From assembly GCF_023893635.1 (NCBI RefSeq), contig NZ_JAMWYK010000002.1, positions 248,001 to 312,000 of the forward strand: a stretch of 64,000 nucleotides of DNA. The letters are read 5' to 3'. The notes beneath the pieces are model-generated. The model did not search any database. It saw only the letters and a list, made by a program, of their open reading frames with translations, and had not been told where the DNA came from. This DNA is from Fructobacillus apis. GTDB lineage: Bacteria; Bacillota; Bacilli; Lactobacillales; Lactobacillaceae. The position numbers were made by a program, and so were the translations under genes. The first letter of the stretch is position 1, and every line of letters starts with the position of its first letter. Positions 48,981 through 57,259 of the stretch are shown here, in pieces.

Positions 48981-49583
48981 ATGACAACATTCAACGAACT
49001 TCAAAAAAAGCGCCGCTCCATTTACCAACTCGGAAAAAACATTGATTTGAACAACGATCAGCTCTTCGAACTGGTTAAAAACACCATCAAGGAAACGCCC
49101 TCCCCATTTAACTCCCAATCCGTGCACGCCGTCTTGCTGACGGGCGACGCCCACGAAAAGCTCTGGGAAATGACTTTGGCTGAACTGAAGAAAGTGGTGA
49201 GCTCAGAAGAAGCCTTCGCCGAAACAAAGAATAAGGTGGACAACGCCTTTGCCGCCGGCTACGGAACCGTCCTTTACTTTACCGATCGCAAGATTGTGGA
49301 TGGCTTGAAAGAACAAGTCCCTGCCTACGCCCACAACTTTGACGACTGGGCCGAAGAAGGCATGGGAATTGCCATTTACGCCGTTTGGTTGGCCTTGGCC
49401 GAACAAGGAATCGGCGCAACTCTGCAGCACTACAACCCCCTCATCGATGCGGGCGTACAAGAAGCGTTCAACATCCCTGAATCGTGGGTATTGCGCGGTC
49501 AAATGCCATTCGGTTCAATCGAAAACGATGCGTTTGAAAAGACGTACTTGCCAGACGAAGACCGTTTTATGCGTTTTAACTAA
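48981..49583 (+). CDS. Nitroreductase family protein
   Basis: A 200-residue FMN-dependent oxidoreductase fold. KKRRSIYQLGKN near the start binds FMN phosphate, SPFNSQSVHAVLLTG and GIGATLQHYNPLI match the YdgI/YfkO group. It probably reduces nitro, quinone or enal electrophiles with NAD(P)H. It is divergent from rrf2A, sharing the inverted-repeat region, and converges with rrf2B. Confidence 0.88.
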   Translation: MTTFNELQKKRRSIYQLGKNIDLNNDQLFELVKNTIKETPSPFNSQSVHAVLLTGDAHEKLWEMTLAELKKVVSSEEAFAETKNKVDNAFAAGYGTVLYFTDRKIVDGLKEQVPAYAHNFDDWAEEGMGIAIYAVWLALAEQGIGATLQHYNPLIDAGVQEAFNIPESWVLRGQMPFGSIENDAFEKTYLPDEDRFMRFN

Positions 49584-49595
49584 AATTATCCAAAA

Positions 49596-49635
49596 TAAAA
49601 AGCCCGCCACGATCGAAGGTCGTGACGGGCTTTTT
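49596..49635. terminator. Bidirectional terminator between nitroreductase and rrf2B
   Basis: AAAAGCCCGCCACGA-TCGAAGG-TCGTGACGGGCTTTTT. Confidence 0.9.
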
Positions 49636-49649
49636 CAAGTTCTATCAGA

Positions 49650-50105
49650 TTATGCTTCTTTGAGGGCTGAAAGCGCGTTTTCATCAGCGTAAAAGCGGTC
49701 CAAAATATCTGAAAACCGCATGTCTTTTATCAATGAAAGCAAATGTTCTTCCATTTGATCATAGTAGAAGGAAAGCGTTGGATTAATCTTCTTAGCCACT
49801 TCACAGTCATCACTGACCTTCGTGTCCAACGGAAAGACCTTCGCATCCTCGTTAATGGCTTCCAAAATGTCAGCCATTGAAATGTCTTCCGGCTTCTTAG
49901 CCAACTTTGGGCGTCCGAAGTTCTCGTCTTCTTCTCGTTCAATCAACCCAGCCGAAAACAAATCAGACATCAACGCTCTCACTCGCGATGGATTCGTGTT
50001 CACGGACTGCGCGATATCCTTTGATACCACACGTTCCCCCGGCTTCGTATTTGCGATGTAGACTAAAATATGAACAGCATTAGTCAATTTTAGTGACGGT
50101 TTCAT
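49650..50105 (-). CDS. Rrf2 family transcriptional regulator B
   Basis: A 151-residue paralogue of regulator A, sharing the MKPS-KLTNAVH start and the SVNTNPSRVRALMSDL core. It likewise has a single cysteine (DDCEVAKK). The start ATG at 50103-50105 follows GGGAGAA; a 34-codon upstream extension is rejected as it crosses the promoter. It faces away from the trp leader, so may not control it. Single-gene unit. Confidence 0.82.
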   Translation of the reverse strand: MKPSLKLTNAVHILVYIANTKPGERVVSKDIAQSVNTNPSRVRALMSDLFSAGLIEREEDENFGRPKLAKKPEDISMADILEAINEDAKVFPLDTKVSDDCEVAKKINPTLSFYYDQMEEHLLSLIKDMRFSDILDRFYADENALSALKEA

Positions 50106-50261
50106 TATTTCATTCTCCCTATTAATTTGTACTCTCTCGCGTTTAGTATAGCATATCCACAAAAGAAAGACAGGGAAGAAGCCCGGCATGACGGCGTTTT
50201 GACTCATTCTTATCTTTTGTCTCAGTTTCTTATCATATTTCTCCTTTTTTTATCATTTTTC

Positions 50262-50290
50262 TTGACAGGTGCTCATCGCTCTTGTATGCT
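50262..50290 (+). promoter_or_regulatory. Promoter of the trpXYZ leader
   Basis: TTGACA (50262-50267), 17-base spacer, TATGCT (50285-50290), giving a leader of about 245 bases. Confidence 0.8.
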
Positions 50291-50325
50291 TAAGACAACT
50301 TTTAAATGTTTTAGGAGCAAAACAC

Positions 50326-50373
50326 ATGACTGCACTTTCTATTCAATTGAACCGCCAATGGTGGCGCCGGTAG
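50326..50373 (+). CDS. Tryptophan-rich leader peptide of trpXYZ
   Basis: A 15-codon ORF, MTALSIQLNRQWWRR, preceded by AGGAG at 50313-50317 with good spacing. It contains two consecutive Trp codons (50359-50364) and lies between a strong promoter and an intrinsic terminator ahead of a tryptophan transporter operon. The tandem codons for the transported amino acid, placed just before alternative RNA hairpins, match the design of a classical attenuator leader peptide. No other role is apparent. Confidence 0.7.
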   Translation: MTALSIQLNRQWWRR

Positions 50374-50488
50374 GAGAGCAGCTTTTCGGAGACGGACAAG
50401 CTGTGACGACAGCTTTGTCCCAACCGGCTTCTTAGTAATGCATGAAAAGTCTGTTTGGGTATATCACTTCACCCAGGCAGGCTTTTTT
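50374..50488 (+). promoter_or_regulatory. Candidate attenuator RNA with terminator
   Basis: Pairings visible: CAGCTT (50379-50384) with AAGCTG (50398-50403); GGACAAGCTGT with ACAGCTTTGTCC (50394-50420), mutually exclusive with the first; GCCGGT at the leader stop codon with ACCGGC (50423-50428); CCCAA (50419-50423) with TTGGG (50455-50459); and the terminator GTCTGTTTGGGT / ACCCAGGCAGGC (50449-50482) followed by TTTTTT. Competing helices allow ribosome position to decide termination. The mechanism is inferred. Confidence 0.6.
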
Positions 50489-50540
50489 CTTGCCCAAAAT
50501 CAAATCCTGCCCTGGGTGCTCACTTATATAGGAGAAGAAC

Positions 50541-51539
50541 ATGAATAAACGTTTACTATCCGTTACGTCGTTGATTATTGCTTTTCTGGTCGTTGCCTTC
50601 TTCTTTGGCAACGGTCAGCAAAAGACTAAGAACAAGGACGTCGTTACCGTTGGAATCCTTCAACTGGTCACCCACCCCGCTCTTGATCAGATTCATGAGG
50701 GGGTTGTCAAAGGATTAGCTGATTCAGGTTATACAGAAGGAAAGAACCTGAAAATCAACTACCAAAACGCTCAGGCCAACCAAGCCAACTTGAAAACCAT
50801 GGCACAGGATTTCGAAAACAAGGGAACGGACCTGACCGTCGGAATTGCGACGCCAGCTGCCCTCTCCCTTGCCAAGGTCGCCAATCAAAAGGCCCCCGTC
50901 ATTCTGGCCGGTATCACGAACCCGGTTGGTGCCAAGTTGGCCGATTCCGTTGATAAGCCGGGTCATAACATCACGGGTGTGAGTGGAAACTCCCCTTATG
51001 AAAAGCAAGCGACACTCTTTAAGGAAGTCTTGCCAAAGGCAAAGAAGATTGGAATTATTTCCACGACTTCTGATGCCGGTGGAACATACAATGCCAAGCG
51101 CATGACTTCCGCCCTTGAAAAGAAGGGTTACCAAGTCAAGAACTACACGATTTCATCAACCAACGACATGTTGCAAGTGGCCAACACGATGGCCGGTGAA
51201 GTCGATGCGGTTTACGCCCCACAGGACAACAGCGTGGCCACGGCTATGAAGACCTTGGTCGGTGCATGTCGTGCCAACAAGGTGCCAGTTATCCCATCAA
51301 ACGATACGATGGTGAAGGACGGTGGGTTGATTTCATACTCACAGTCCCAATATGAAATCGGATACCAAGCTGGTTTGATGGCCGGTCAAGTGTTGAAGGG
51401 TAAGAATCCTGCTACCTTCCCAATCCGTTCTGTGGATAAAGGGTCTTATGCAGTGAACTTACAAACAGCTTCTGACTTGGGTATTCAATTGCCAGAAAAC
51501 ATGGTCCAAGAAGCCAAGCAGAATCAGGAGGTCTACTAA
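50541..51539 (+). CDS. trpX: Tryptophan ABC transporter substrate-binding protein
   Basis: A 332-residue member of the ABC_sub_bind (TrpX) family. The N-terminus is a hydrophobic anchor (about 5-23) without a lipobox cysteine, so it is apparently held by an uncleaved helix. Family hallmarks: VGILQLVTHPALDQIHEG, ILAGITNPVGAKLADS and NITGVSG. It binds tryptophan outside the membrane. The protein itself contains no tryptophan, a useful trait for a gene made when Trp is scarce. Its TAA overlaps the trpY start. Confidence 0.85.
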   Translation: MNKRLLSVTSLIIAFLVVAFFFGNGQQKTKNKDVVTVGILQLVTHPALDQIHEGVVKGLADSGYTEGKNLKINYQNAQANQANLKTMAQDFENKGTDLTVGIATPAALSLAKVANQKAPVILAGITNPVGAKLADSVDKPGHNITGVSGNSPYEKQATLFKEVLPKAKKIGIISTTSDAGGTYNAKRMTSALEKKGYQVKNYTISSTNDMLQVANTMAGEVDAVYAPQDNSVATAMKTLVGACRANKVPVIPSNDTMVKDGGLISYSQSQYEIGYQAGLMAGQVLKGKNPATFPIRSVDKGSYAVNLQTASDLGIQLPENMVQEAKQNQEVY

Positions 51540-52438
51540 TGCCAATTATTGTTTCTTCCATTTCCCAGGGTATCCTCTGGGCTGTGTTGGGGGTTGCCCT
51601 CTACCTGACTTTTCGAATTTTGAACTTCGCCGATATGACGGTTGAAGGATCCTTTCCACTTGGTGCCTCAACGGCGGTTGCGTTAATCGCCCACGGGGTG
51701 AACCCATTCATTGCAACGGCGGCCTCTTTGGTTGTCGGAGCGGCGGCCGGTCTTGTGACTGGTTTGCTCTACACGAAGGGTAAGATTCCAATTCTCTTGG
51801 CCGGAATCTTGGTGATGACGGCCTGCCTCTCCATTAACCTTCGCATCATGGGGTCAGCTAACATTTCCTTGTTGGACCAAAAGACGATTTTCTCACTGAA
51901 GATTTTCGAGCACTTACCAAAGTACTTTGACGGCGTGTTCTTGGGAATCATCGTGATTGCCATTATCCTGGGATTCCTCATGTGGTTCTTACAGACCGAA
52001 TTGGGTCAGGCCTTCATCGCCACGGGTGATAACAAGGTCATGGCTTCCGCGTTCGGTATTAAGACGGATAAGATGACCATCATGGGCTTGATGGTGTCAA
52101 ACGCCCTCATCGCCTTCGGTGGTGCAGTTATCGCTCAAAACAACGGCTTTGCCGACATTAACATGGGAATCGGAATCATCGTCATTGCACTGGCTTCCAT
52201 CATTATCGGAGAAGTGGTCTTCGGTGACTTGTCACTGAATCAACGACTCCTCGCCGTGGTGATTGGGTCAATCATTTACCGCTTGGTCTTACTGGCGGTT
52301 TTGCAACTCGGATTCCAAACAAACGACTTAAACTTGATTTCTTCATTAATCCTGGCCGCAGCAATGGTTTTGCCGCAGGTGCGTCACTACCTCAAGTTGG
52401 AACACATCCTTTCATTTGGAGGTAAGGCACATGACTAA
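51539..52438 (+). CDS. trpY: Tryptophan ABC transporter permease
   Basis: A 299-residue integral membrane permease with about eight to nine helices of the LivH-like family (SQGILWAVLGVALYLTFRIL at the start, the cytoplasmic coupling segment LGQAFIATGDNKVMASAFGI). It contains just two tryptophans. It forms the channel with TrpZ ATPase. Overlaps trpX by one base and trpZ by eight. Confidence 0.85.
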   Translation: MPIIVSSISQGILWAVLGVALYLTFRILNFADMTVEGSFPLGASTAVALIAHGVNPFIATAASLVVGAAAGLVTGLLYTKGKIPILLAGILVMTACLSINLRIMGSANISLLDQKTIFSLKIFEHLPKYFDGVFLGIIVIAIILGFLMWFLQTELGQAFIATGDNKVMASAFGIKTDKMTIMGLMVSNALIAFGGAVIAQNNGFADINMGIGIIVIALASIIIGEVVFGDLSLNQRLLAVVIGSIIYRLVLLAVLQLGFQTNDLNLISSLILAAAMVLPQVRHYLKLEHILSFGGKAHD

Positions 52439-53189
52439 CCCTGTTTTTTCATTAAAAAACGCCACGGTAACCGTGGCTAATGGCACGACGATTCTCGATC
52501 ACTTAAACTTCGACATTGACCAAGATGACTTCATCACTGTTTTGGGAACGAACGGAGCTGGTAAATCGACACTCTTCAATGTTCTATCCGGTGACTTAAT
52601 GTTGACAGAAGGCTCGATTGAACATAACGGAAAGGACATCAGTCACCTCCCCGCCGTGAAGCGCACGTCCTTTCTCGCCCGTGTCTTCCAGGACCCAAAG
52701 CTTGGTACGGCTCCCCGTATGACGGTCGCCGAAAACCTCCTGCTTGCCGAAAAGCGTGGGGCTAAACGGACGTTGAAGAACCGTAAGTTAAGCGCCGAAA
52801 AGTTGAAGCATTACTTCGAATTGACGAAGACAATGGGAAACAACTTGGAGAACCGCTTGCAAACGGCCACTGGTTCCCTTTCTGGAGGGCAACGACAAGC
52901 CCTTTCCTTCTTGATGGCCACACAGGTAAAGCCTGGTTTGTTGCTCTTAGACGAACACACGGCGGCCTTGGATCCCAAGACATCTGACCAATTGATGGCG
53001 GCAACAAACGAACAGGTCACGCAAAACAATTTGACCGCGTTGATGATTACCCACAACTTGGCCGATGCGCTTAAGTATGGAAATCGTTTGATTGTATTGA
53101 ACGCCGGACGCATTGTCCTCGACGTTAAAAACGAAGATAAGGATGCTTTGACTGAAGCAGAACTCCTCAAATACTTCGTTCATTCATAA
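52431..53189 (+). CDS. trpZ: Tryptophan ABC transporter ATP-binding protein
   Basis: A 252-residue ABC ATPase: Walker A GTNGAGKST near 38-46, Q-loop ARVFQDP, signature LSGGQRQ near 141-147, Walker B LLLLDE, H-loop ITHN. Start at 52431 (ATGACTAA overlap with trpY) follows GGAGG. Contains no tryptophan. Completes the TrpXYZ importer. Confidence 0.88.
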   Translation: MTNPVFSLKNATVTVANGTTILDHLNFDIDQDDFITVLGTNGAGKSTLFNVLSGDLMLTEGSIEHNGKDISHLPAVKRTSFLARVFQDPKLGTAPRMTVAENLLLAEKRGAKRTLKNRKLSAEKLKHYFELTKTMGNNLENRLQTATGSLSGGQRQALSFLMATQVKPGLLLLDEHTAALDPKTSDQLMAATNEQVTQNNLTALMITHNLADALKYGNRLIVLNAGRIVLDVKNEDKDALTEAELLKYFVHS

Positions 53190-53198
53190 AAAAAAGAA

Positions 53199-53234
53199 AA
53201 GTCGTACTGAGTATTCACTCAGTACGACTTTTTG
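53199..53234. terminator. Terminator of trpXYZ
   Basis: AAAAGTCGTACTGAGT-ATTC-ACTCAGTACGACTTTTT; bidirectional, also serving the HTH gene. Confidence 0.95.
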
Positions 53235-53248
53235 TTTGCTCATAAATT

Positions 53249-53551
53249 TTAATAGAAGAAGGGGTTTTCTTCCGAATTGATCTTATCGAATAATTCAAAG
53301 AGGTGATCCCGGTTCGTGATTTTATACTTCTTCACCTTCCGGTCGTAAACCACTTCGGACTTGATTTCCTCGTTGATTTGCAGCTCTGATAAGAACTCCC
53401 GAATCGCGGCGATATCACGTTGCACAGTCTTTTGTCCAACGAAGAAGAGGTCTTCAATTTGGTCGACCGACATCGCCTGTTTTGAAATCAGGATGGAATA
53501 TAAGCGAAGGATTCGCTGTTTATCGTTAAATACTGCTTTTTGTCTAGACAT
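53249..53551 (-). CDS. Small HTH-domain protein
   Basis: A 100-residue protein starting MSRQKAVFNDKQRILRLYSI with a winged-helix segment (MSVDQIEDLFFVGQKTVQRDIAAIREFL) like the N-terminal domain of DeoR or WYL-type regulators, and no effector domain. It may be a compact DNA-binding regulator; the 53643-55346 ABC-2 transporter and trpXYZ are next to it. Start at 53549-53551 follows AAGGAG. Confidence 0.65.
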   Translation of the reverse strand: MSRQKAVFNDKQRILRLYSILISKQAMSVDQIEDLFFVGQKTVQRDIAAIREFLSELQINEEIKSEVVYDRKVKKYKITNRDHLFELFDKINSEENPFFY

Positions 53552-53618
53552 TGGAAACTCCTTTGCTAATTGTACCAAAAGAAAGCCCAAAAAGTGTTTA
53601 AAAAGAAAAAATGCCAAT

Positions 53619-53644
53619 AAAAAAAGGCCTTTCGGCCTTTTTTT
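53619..53644 (-). terminator. Terminator of the ABC-2 transporter operon
   Basis: AAAAAGGCC-GAAA-GGCCTTTTTTT on the minus strand, touching the permease stop codon. Confidence 0.9.
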
Positions 53645-54410
53645 AAACGGAGCGACGTTGGAAGATGGCAAAGGTTCCAACGTAAATCAGAATCAAGTAG
53701 ATGGCGTATACCAACCAGACAACCCAGACATCGGCCCCGAAGTAGTTCTTAATGAAGAGGTTCGTTGCTGAGCGTCCGTCAAAGGCGGATGACAGCATGC
53801 TTTGAACCGTGAGCGGGTTCCACTTCAATGGTTCCCAGAAACGGACCAAAAAGGTGGTGATACTTGAGATGATTGGTGTTGCAATGGAGAGTACGACTCC
53901 GATTGAAACAGCAGCTGCAGATGACTTGGCAAGGTTTGAAACGAGCAAGACAACGGCGAAGAAGAATAACATCATCAACACATCCATGACTTGGGCAAAG
54001 AGGAATGGTTGCCAGTCAATTTCAGTAAAGTGGCTGCCGTTCAACGTGATGAACACAAAACGTCCAGCGAGCATTCCCAGGATCCCTGCTAACAAGGTGA
54101 TTACATACTCAACCAGGATAATCACAACCTTTGAGATAAAGATTTCCAAACGTGAGTACTGACGAGAGAGCAAAGGACGAATCGTTCCGTAGCCAAATTC
54201 CTGTGTAAAGGTCAACGCTGCGAAAACCGAACCGGCAATGGCAATGATGATTCCTGCCCCACCAAGTGCTGAATACCCGAGTGATTGTTGTTCAGCCGGT
54301 ACAAACCATGTCAATACACCGATTGGCAAAAGAAAAGCAATGATTGCCCAGATGTAGAAGCGGTTTTGCTTAACGGCCTTCATCCATTCTTGTTTTAATA
54401 ACGTAATCAT
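53643..54410 (-). CDS. ABC-2 type exporter permease
   Basis: A 255-residue membrane protein with six helices, beginning MITLLKQEWMKAVKQNRFYI, of the BcrB/YhcI type permease family. With the ATPase upstream it forms an exporter, often for peptides such as bacitracin or lantibiotics, but substrate is not deducible. 21 bases after the ATPase gene. Confidence 0.85.
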   Translation of the reverse strand: MITLLKQEWMKAVKQNRFYIWAIIAFLLPIGVLTWFVPAEQQSLGYSALGGAGIIIAIAGSVFAALTFTQEFGYGTIRPLLSRQYSRLEIFISKVVIILVEYVITLLAGILGMLAGRFVFITLNGSHFTEIDWQPFLFAQVMDVLMMLFFFAVVLLVSNLAKSSAAAVSIGVVLSIATPIISSITTFLVRFWEPLKWNPLTVQSMLSSAFDGRSATNLFIKNYFGADVWVVWLVYAIYLILIYVGTFAIFQRRSV

Positions 54411-54431
54411 AATGTCTCCTTTAAACCTTCT

Positions 54432-55346
54432 TTATGCACGCGTGCCGTTTTCAGACAGCACTTCCATCAAGTGATCTTCAAGGTTAACAGACCCCGTTTG
54501 GATATCCAAAACATCCAACTTGGCTTCGGTTGCCTTTGCCAATACGGCCTGAGCGTTCACGCCATCTTCGACGTCAATCAAGACCTGGCTGTCATCACCG
54601 AGCTTTGCGTTCCAACCTTCAGCCTTTGCCGCTTCGAGCATGGCGTCGTTATCGGAAGTCTTCACCTTTACTTGTGCCTTGTCTTCTGACAAGAATTCGT
54701 CCATCGTTGCCTTACGGACAACCTTTCCCTTGTTGATGATGACCACGTCGTCAGCCAAACGCTGCAATTCATCCAAGAGGTGGGAAGAAATGACAAAGGA
54801 AATCCCCTTTTTCGCCAAGTTTTGGATGAGCTCACGGATTTCACGTACGGATTGTGGATCCAACCCGTTCATAGGTTCATCCAAAATAACCAACTTAGGA
54901 CGACGAATCAAGGCAATGGCAATTCCCAAACGTTGCTTCATTCCAAGAGAGAAGTTCTTGGCCTTACGCTTCCCGAAGTTTTCGCCGTCAATTCCGGTCA
55001 ACTTCATCAATTCATGGATGTCTTCCGGGTTTTCGGAATCCATCGCGTAGTACTTCATGTGGTCTTCGGCCGTGAAGTTTGGGTAGATGGATGGGTATTC
55101 AATCAAGTTCCCCATCTTTGACAAGGCCTTAGTCTTTGAGAATTGAACGGGTTGGCCATCAAAGATAACCTCTCCTGAGTCAAAACGCATCAAGCCCGTC
55201 ATGGCACGCATCGTGGTTGACTTACCAGCACCGTTTGGTCCAATCAAACCGACAATACGACCTGGTTCTACTGAAAATGACACGTCATCCATGGCCTTGT
55301 ATGAGCCAAAGTGCTTTGAAACGTGACGCAGTTCTAATAATGACAT
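54432..55346 (-). CDS. ABC exporter ATP-binding protein (BcrA-like)
   Basis: A 304-residue ATPase: Walker A GPNGAGKST near 36-44, signature FSLGMKQR, Walker B LVILDEPMNGLDP, H-loop ISSHL, and a C-terminal accessory domain (about 215-300) typical of BcrA-group ATPases. Expressed with the permease downstream; the promoter has an extended -10 (TGTTATAAT, complement 55423-55431 region). Confidence 0.88.
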   Translation of the reverse strand: MSLLELRHVSKHFGSYKAMDDVSFSVEPGRIVGLIGPNGAGKSTTMRAMTGLMRFDSGEVIFDGQPVQFSKTKALSKMGNLIEYPSIYPNFTAEDHMKYYAMDSENPEDIHELMKLTGIDGENFGKRKAKNFSLGMKQRLGIAIALIRRPKLVILDEPMNGLDPQSVREIRELIQNLAKKGISFVISSHLLDELQRLADDVVIINKGKVVRKATMDEFLSEDKAQVKVKTSDNDAMLEAAKAEGWNAKLGDDSQVLIDVEDGVNAQAVLAKATEAKLDVLDIQTGSVNLEDHLMEVLSENGTRA

Positions 55347-55490
55347 GTGCGCTGTCTCCTTTTTTAATAATATGTAGCGGCTACTTGCTACTTTAGATTA
55401 ATACTTATCTATGTCTCTTTTATTATAACAAAGTCACTGACAAACCTTGTTTTTCTGGGATTTCTTTACCTTTTCATAAAAAAACAACAA

Positions 55491-55520
55491 AAAAAGCTTC
55501 CCATTGCTGGAAAGCTTTTT
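55491..55520 (-). terminator. Probable tyrS terminator
   Basis: AAAAAGCTTTCC-AGCAAT-GGGAAGCTTTTTTTG on the minus strand, about 190 bases after tyrS. Confidence 0.6.
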
Positions 55521-55525
55521 AAAAG

Positions 55526-55601
55526 AGTTGAATATCTAGTCGGGAGAGAAGGTATAAATTAGGTTTAGAGAGAAGTATTTATATTGACTAGATATCCAAC
55601 T
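55526..55601. repeat. 16-bp inverted repeat
   Basis: AGTTGAATATCTAGTC (55526-55541) and GACTAGATATCCAACT (55586-55601) are complementary at 15 of 16 positions, with a 44-base AT-rich loop. Confidence 0.85.
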
Positions 55602-55705
55602 ATCGATAATACTTTATCGATGTTTCTATTATCTATCGCTGAGATTAAGTTAAGATTAAATCTTTCCTTAATTTTTTTAATTTTTTTATCAACTTTGAAC
55701 TTTTA

Positions 55706-56953
55706 TTACTTGATTGTTCCCAAGAAGTACTTCTTCTTTCCACGACGCACCAATACATACTTACCTTCGTATGCTGACTTTGGATCAATCATCGCGTCCA
55801 CATCTTGCACCTTTTCACCGTTAATCCGGATGGCACCGTTTTGAACATCTTCACGTGCTTGGCGCTTTGACTTCTCGATTTCAGCATTCACCAAGAAGTC
55901 CACGATGTTCATTTCTTCATCCGTTGCCTCAAATCCTGGAACTCCGGAGAAGACGTCTTGAATTTGTTGAACGGACAAGTCCGCAACATCACCAGAGAAC
56001 AAGGCCTTTGAAAGTTTTTCCGCTTCTTCGACAGCCGCTTCTCCGTGAACAAAGGCGGTTACTTCTTGAGCCAAACGCTTTTGTCCAATACGTGCACCAC
56101 GGTTCTCTTCTGATTGTGCGACAATGTCGTCGATTTCTTGCTTTGAAAGGAAGGTGAAGTACTTCAAGTACTTTTCGACGTCCGCATCCGCTTGGTTAAA
56201 CCAGAATTGGTAGAACGTGTATGGTGAAGTCTTTTCAGCGTTCAACCAGATGGCATTACCTTCGGACTTTCCAAACTTCTTTCCCGTTGAATCCGTCATC
56301 AATGGAATGGTCAAACCGAAGGCTGGTGCATCGTTTCCTTCAACCGTGTGAATCAAATCAACACCGGAAGTTATGTTTCCCCACTGGTCAGAACCACCGA
56401 TTTGAAGACGCACGTTTTCTTCTTGCCAAAGGTGCAAGAAATCGATAGCCTGCAAAATTTGGTAAGTGAATTCCGTGTATGAAATACCAGTTTCCAAACG
56501 GGATGCCACGACATCCTTCTTCAACATCACGTTGATGGAGAACAGCTTTCCATAGTCACGGAGGAACTGTGGCAAGGTCATGATGTTCAACCAGTCGGCG
56601 TTATTAACAATCGTCGTCCCGTTTGAACCGAAGAGCTTGGTTACCTGTTCGGCAATTCCTTTTTCATTGTCCTTTAATTGCTCTTCTGAGAGTAACTTTC
56701 GTTCCGTTGTTGGACGAGGATCACCGATGGAACCCGTTGCTCCACCAACGATGATGACAGCCTTTCCACCAGCTTTTTGGAAACGCTTCAAGACCATGAA
56801 TGGAATCAAGTGGCCGAGATGAAGGGAATCAGCCGTCGGATCAGTTCCTACATAGGCACCAATTTGTCCCTCTTCCATTGCCTTCAACAAGCCTTCTTCA
56901 TCAGTCATCTGGTTCAACGCACCACGCCACTTCAAATCTTCAATAAAATTCAT
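55706..56953 (-). CDS. tyrS: Tyrosyl-tRNA synthetase
   Basis: A 415-residue class I synthetase. The HIGH-like motif HLGHLIPF and KMSKS-like KKFGKSEGN motifs are present, and a C-terminal S4 RNA-binding domain covers about 350-410. It charges tRNA-Tyr (the tRNA gene is at 40174). It is controlled by the T-box upstream, which senses uncharged tRNA-Tyr. Confidence 0.96.
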   Translation of the reverse strand: MNFIEDLKWRGALNQMTDEEGLLKAMEEGQIGAYVGTDPTADSLHLGHLIPFMVLKRFQKAGGKAVIIVGGATGSIGDPRPTTERKLLSEEQLKDNEKGIAEQVTKLFGSNGTTIVNNADWLNIMTLPQFLRDYGKLFSINVMLKKDVVASRLETGISYTEFTYQILQAIDFLHLWQEENVRLQIGGSDQWGNITSGVDLIHTVEGNDAPAFGLTIPLMTDSTGKKFGKSEGNAIWLNAEKTSPYTFYQFWFNQADADVEKYLKYFTFLSKQEIDDIVAQSEENRGARIGQKRLAQEVTAFVHGEAAVEEAEKLSKALFSGDVADLSVQQIQDVFSGVPGFEATDEEMNIVDFLVNAEIEKSKRQAREDVQNGAIRINGEKVQDVDAMIDPKSAYEGKYVLVRRGKKKYFLGTIK

Positions 56954-56992
56954 GACTTCATTCTCCTTACTTAATAGTAGAAAACCGAAAGA

Positions 56993-57192
56993 AAAAAGCC
57001 CTAATCATCATCTGATTAGGGCGAAGTTTCCGCGGTACCACCTAACTTACCTCATATCGAGGTCGCTCAAGTAGCCTTAACGCGGCTTCACGTCATTTCG
57101 GTTTTGTTGTGTAACAAAAAAGTGGTTAGACTAACTCACAGCAACCGTTAGTTCTCTTTCTACCAGCGCCACTTTTCTCTGCAACAAATGAT
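56993..57192 (-). promoter_or_regulatory. T-box riboswitch of tyrS
   Basis: The minus strand carries the T-box sequence AGGTGGTACCGCGG (complement 57030-57043) and then a terminator GCCCTAATCA-GATGA-TGATTAGGGC with a T-run (56993-57024). A long stem I is formed near the 5' end (AAAGTGG ... CCACTTT, complement about 57118-57172). A -10 TATAAT lies at complement 57199-57204. I could not place the specifier codon with certainty; tyrosine is inferred from tyrS. Confidence 0.9.
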
Positions 57193-57259
57193 AGCTCTAT
57201 TATAGCAAGTTTCCTTGTTTTTTGCTCTGAATTCTCAATTTCTGTAAGCTTCGTTATTT

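Larger units (their letters stand above)
55347..55705. other. AT-rich intergenic region with large inverted repeat
   Basis: No gene. It contains the promoter of the ABC-2 operon near 55425, the tyrS terminator (55491-55520), a 16-bp inverted repeat at 55526-55541 and 55586-55601, an ATCGAT repeat pair at 55604-55623 and very AT-rich low-complexity sequence up to tyrS. Confidence 0.6.

Noticed and set aside
50297-50540. T-box or TRAP-type control of trpXYZ
   Set aside because: There is no AGGGTGGNACCGCG motif and no run of GAG/TAG triplets; the leader peptide and hairpins fit better.
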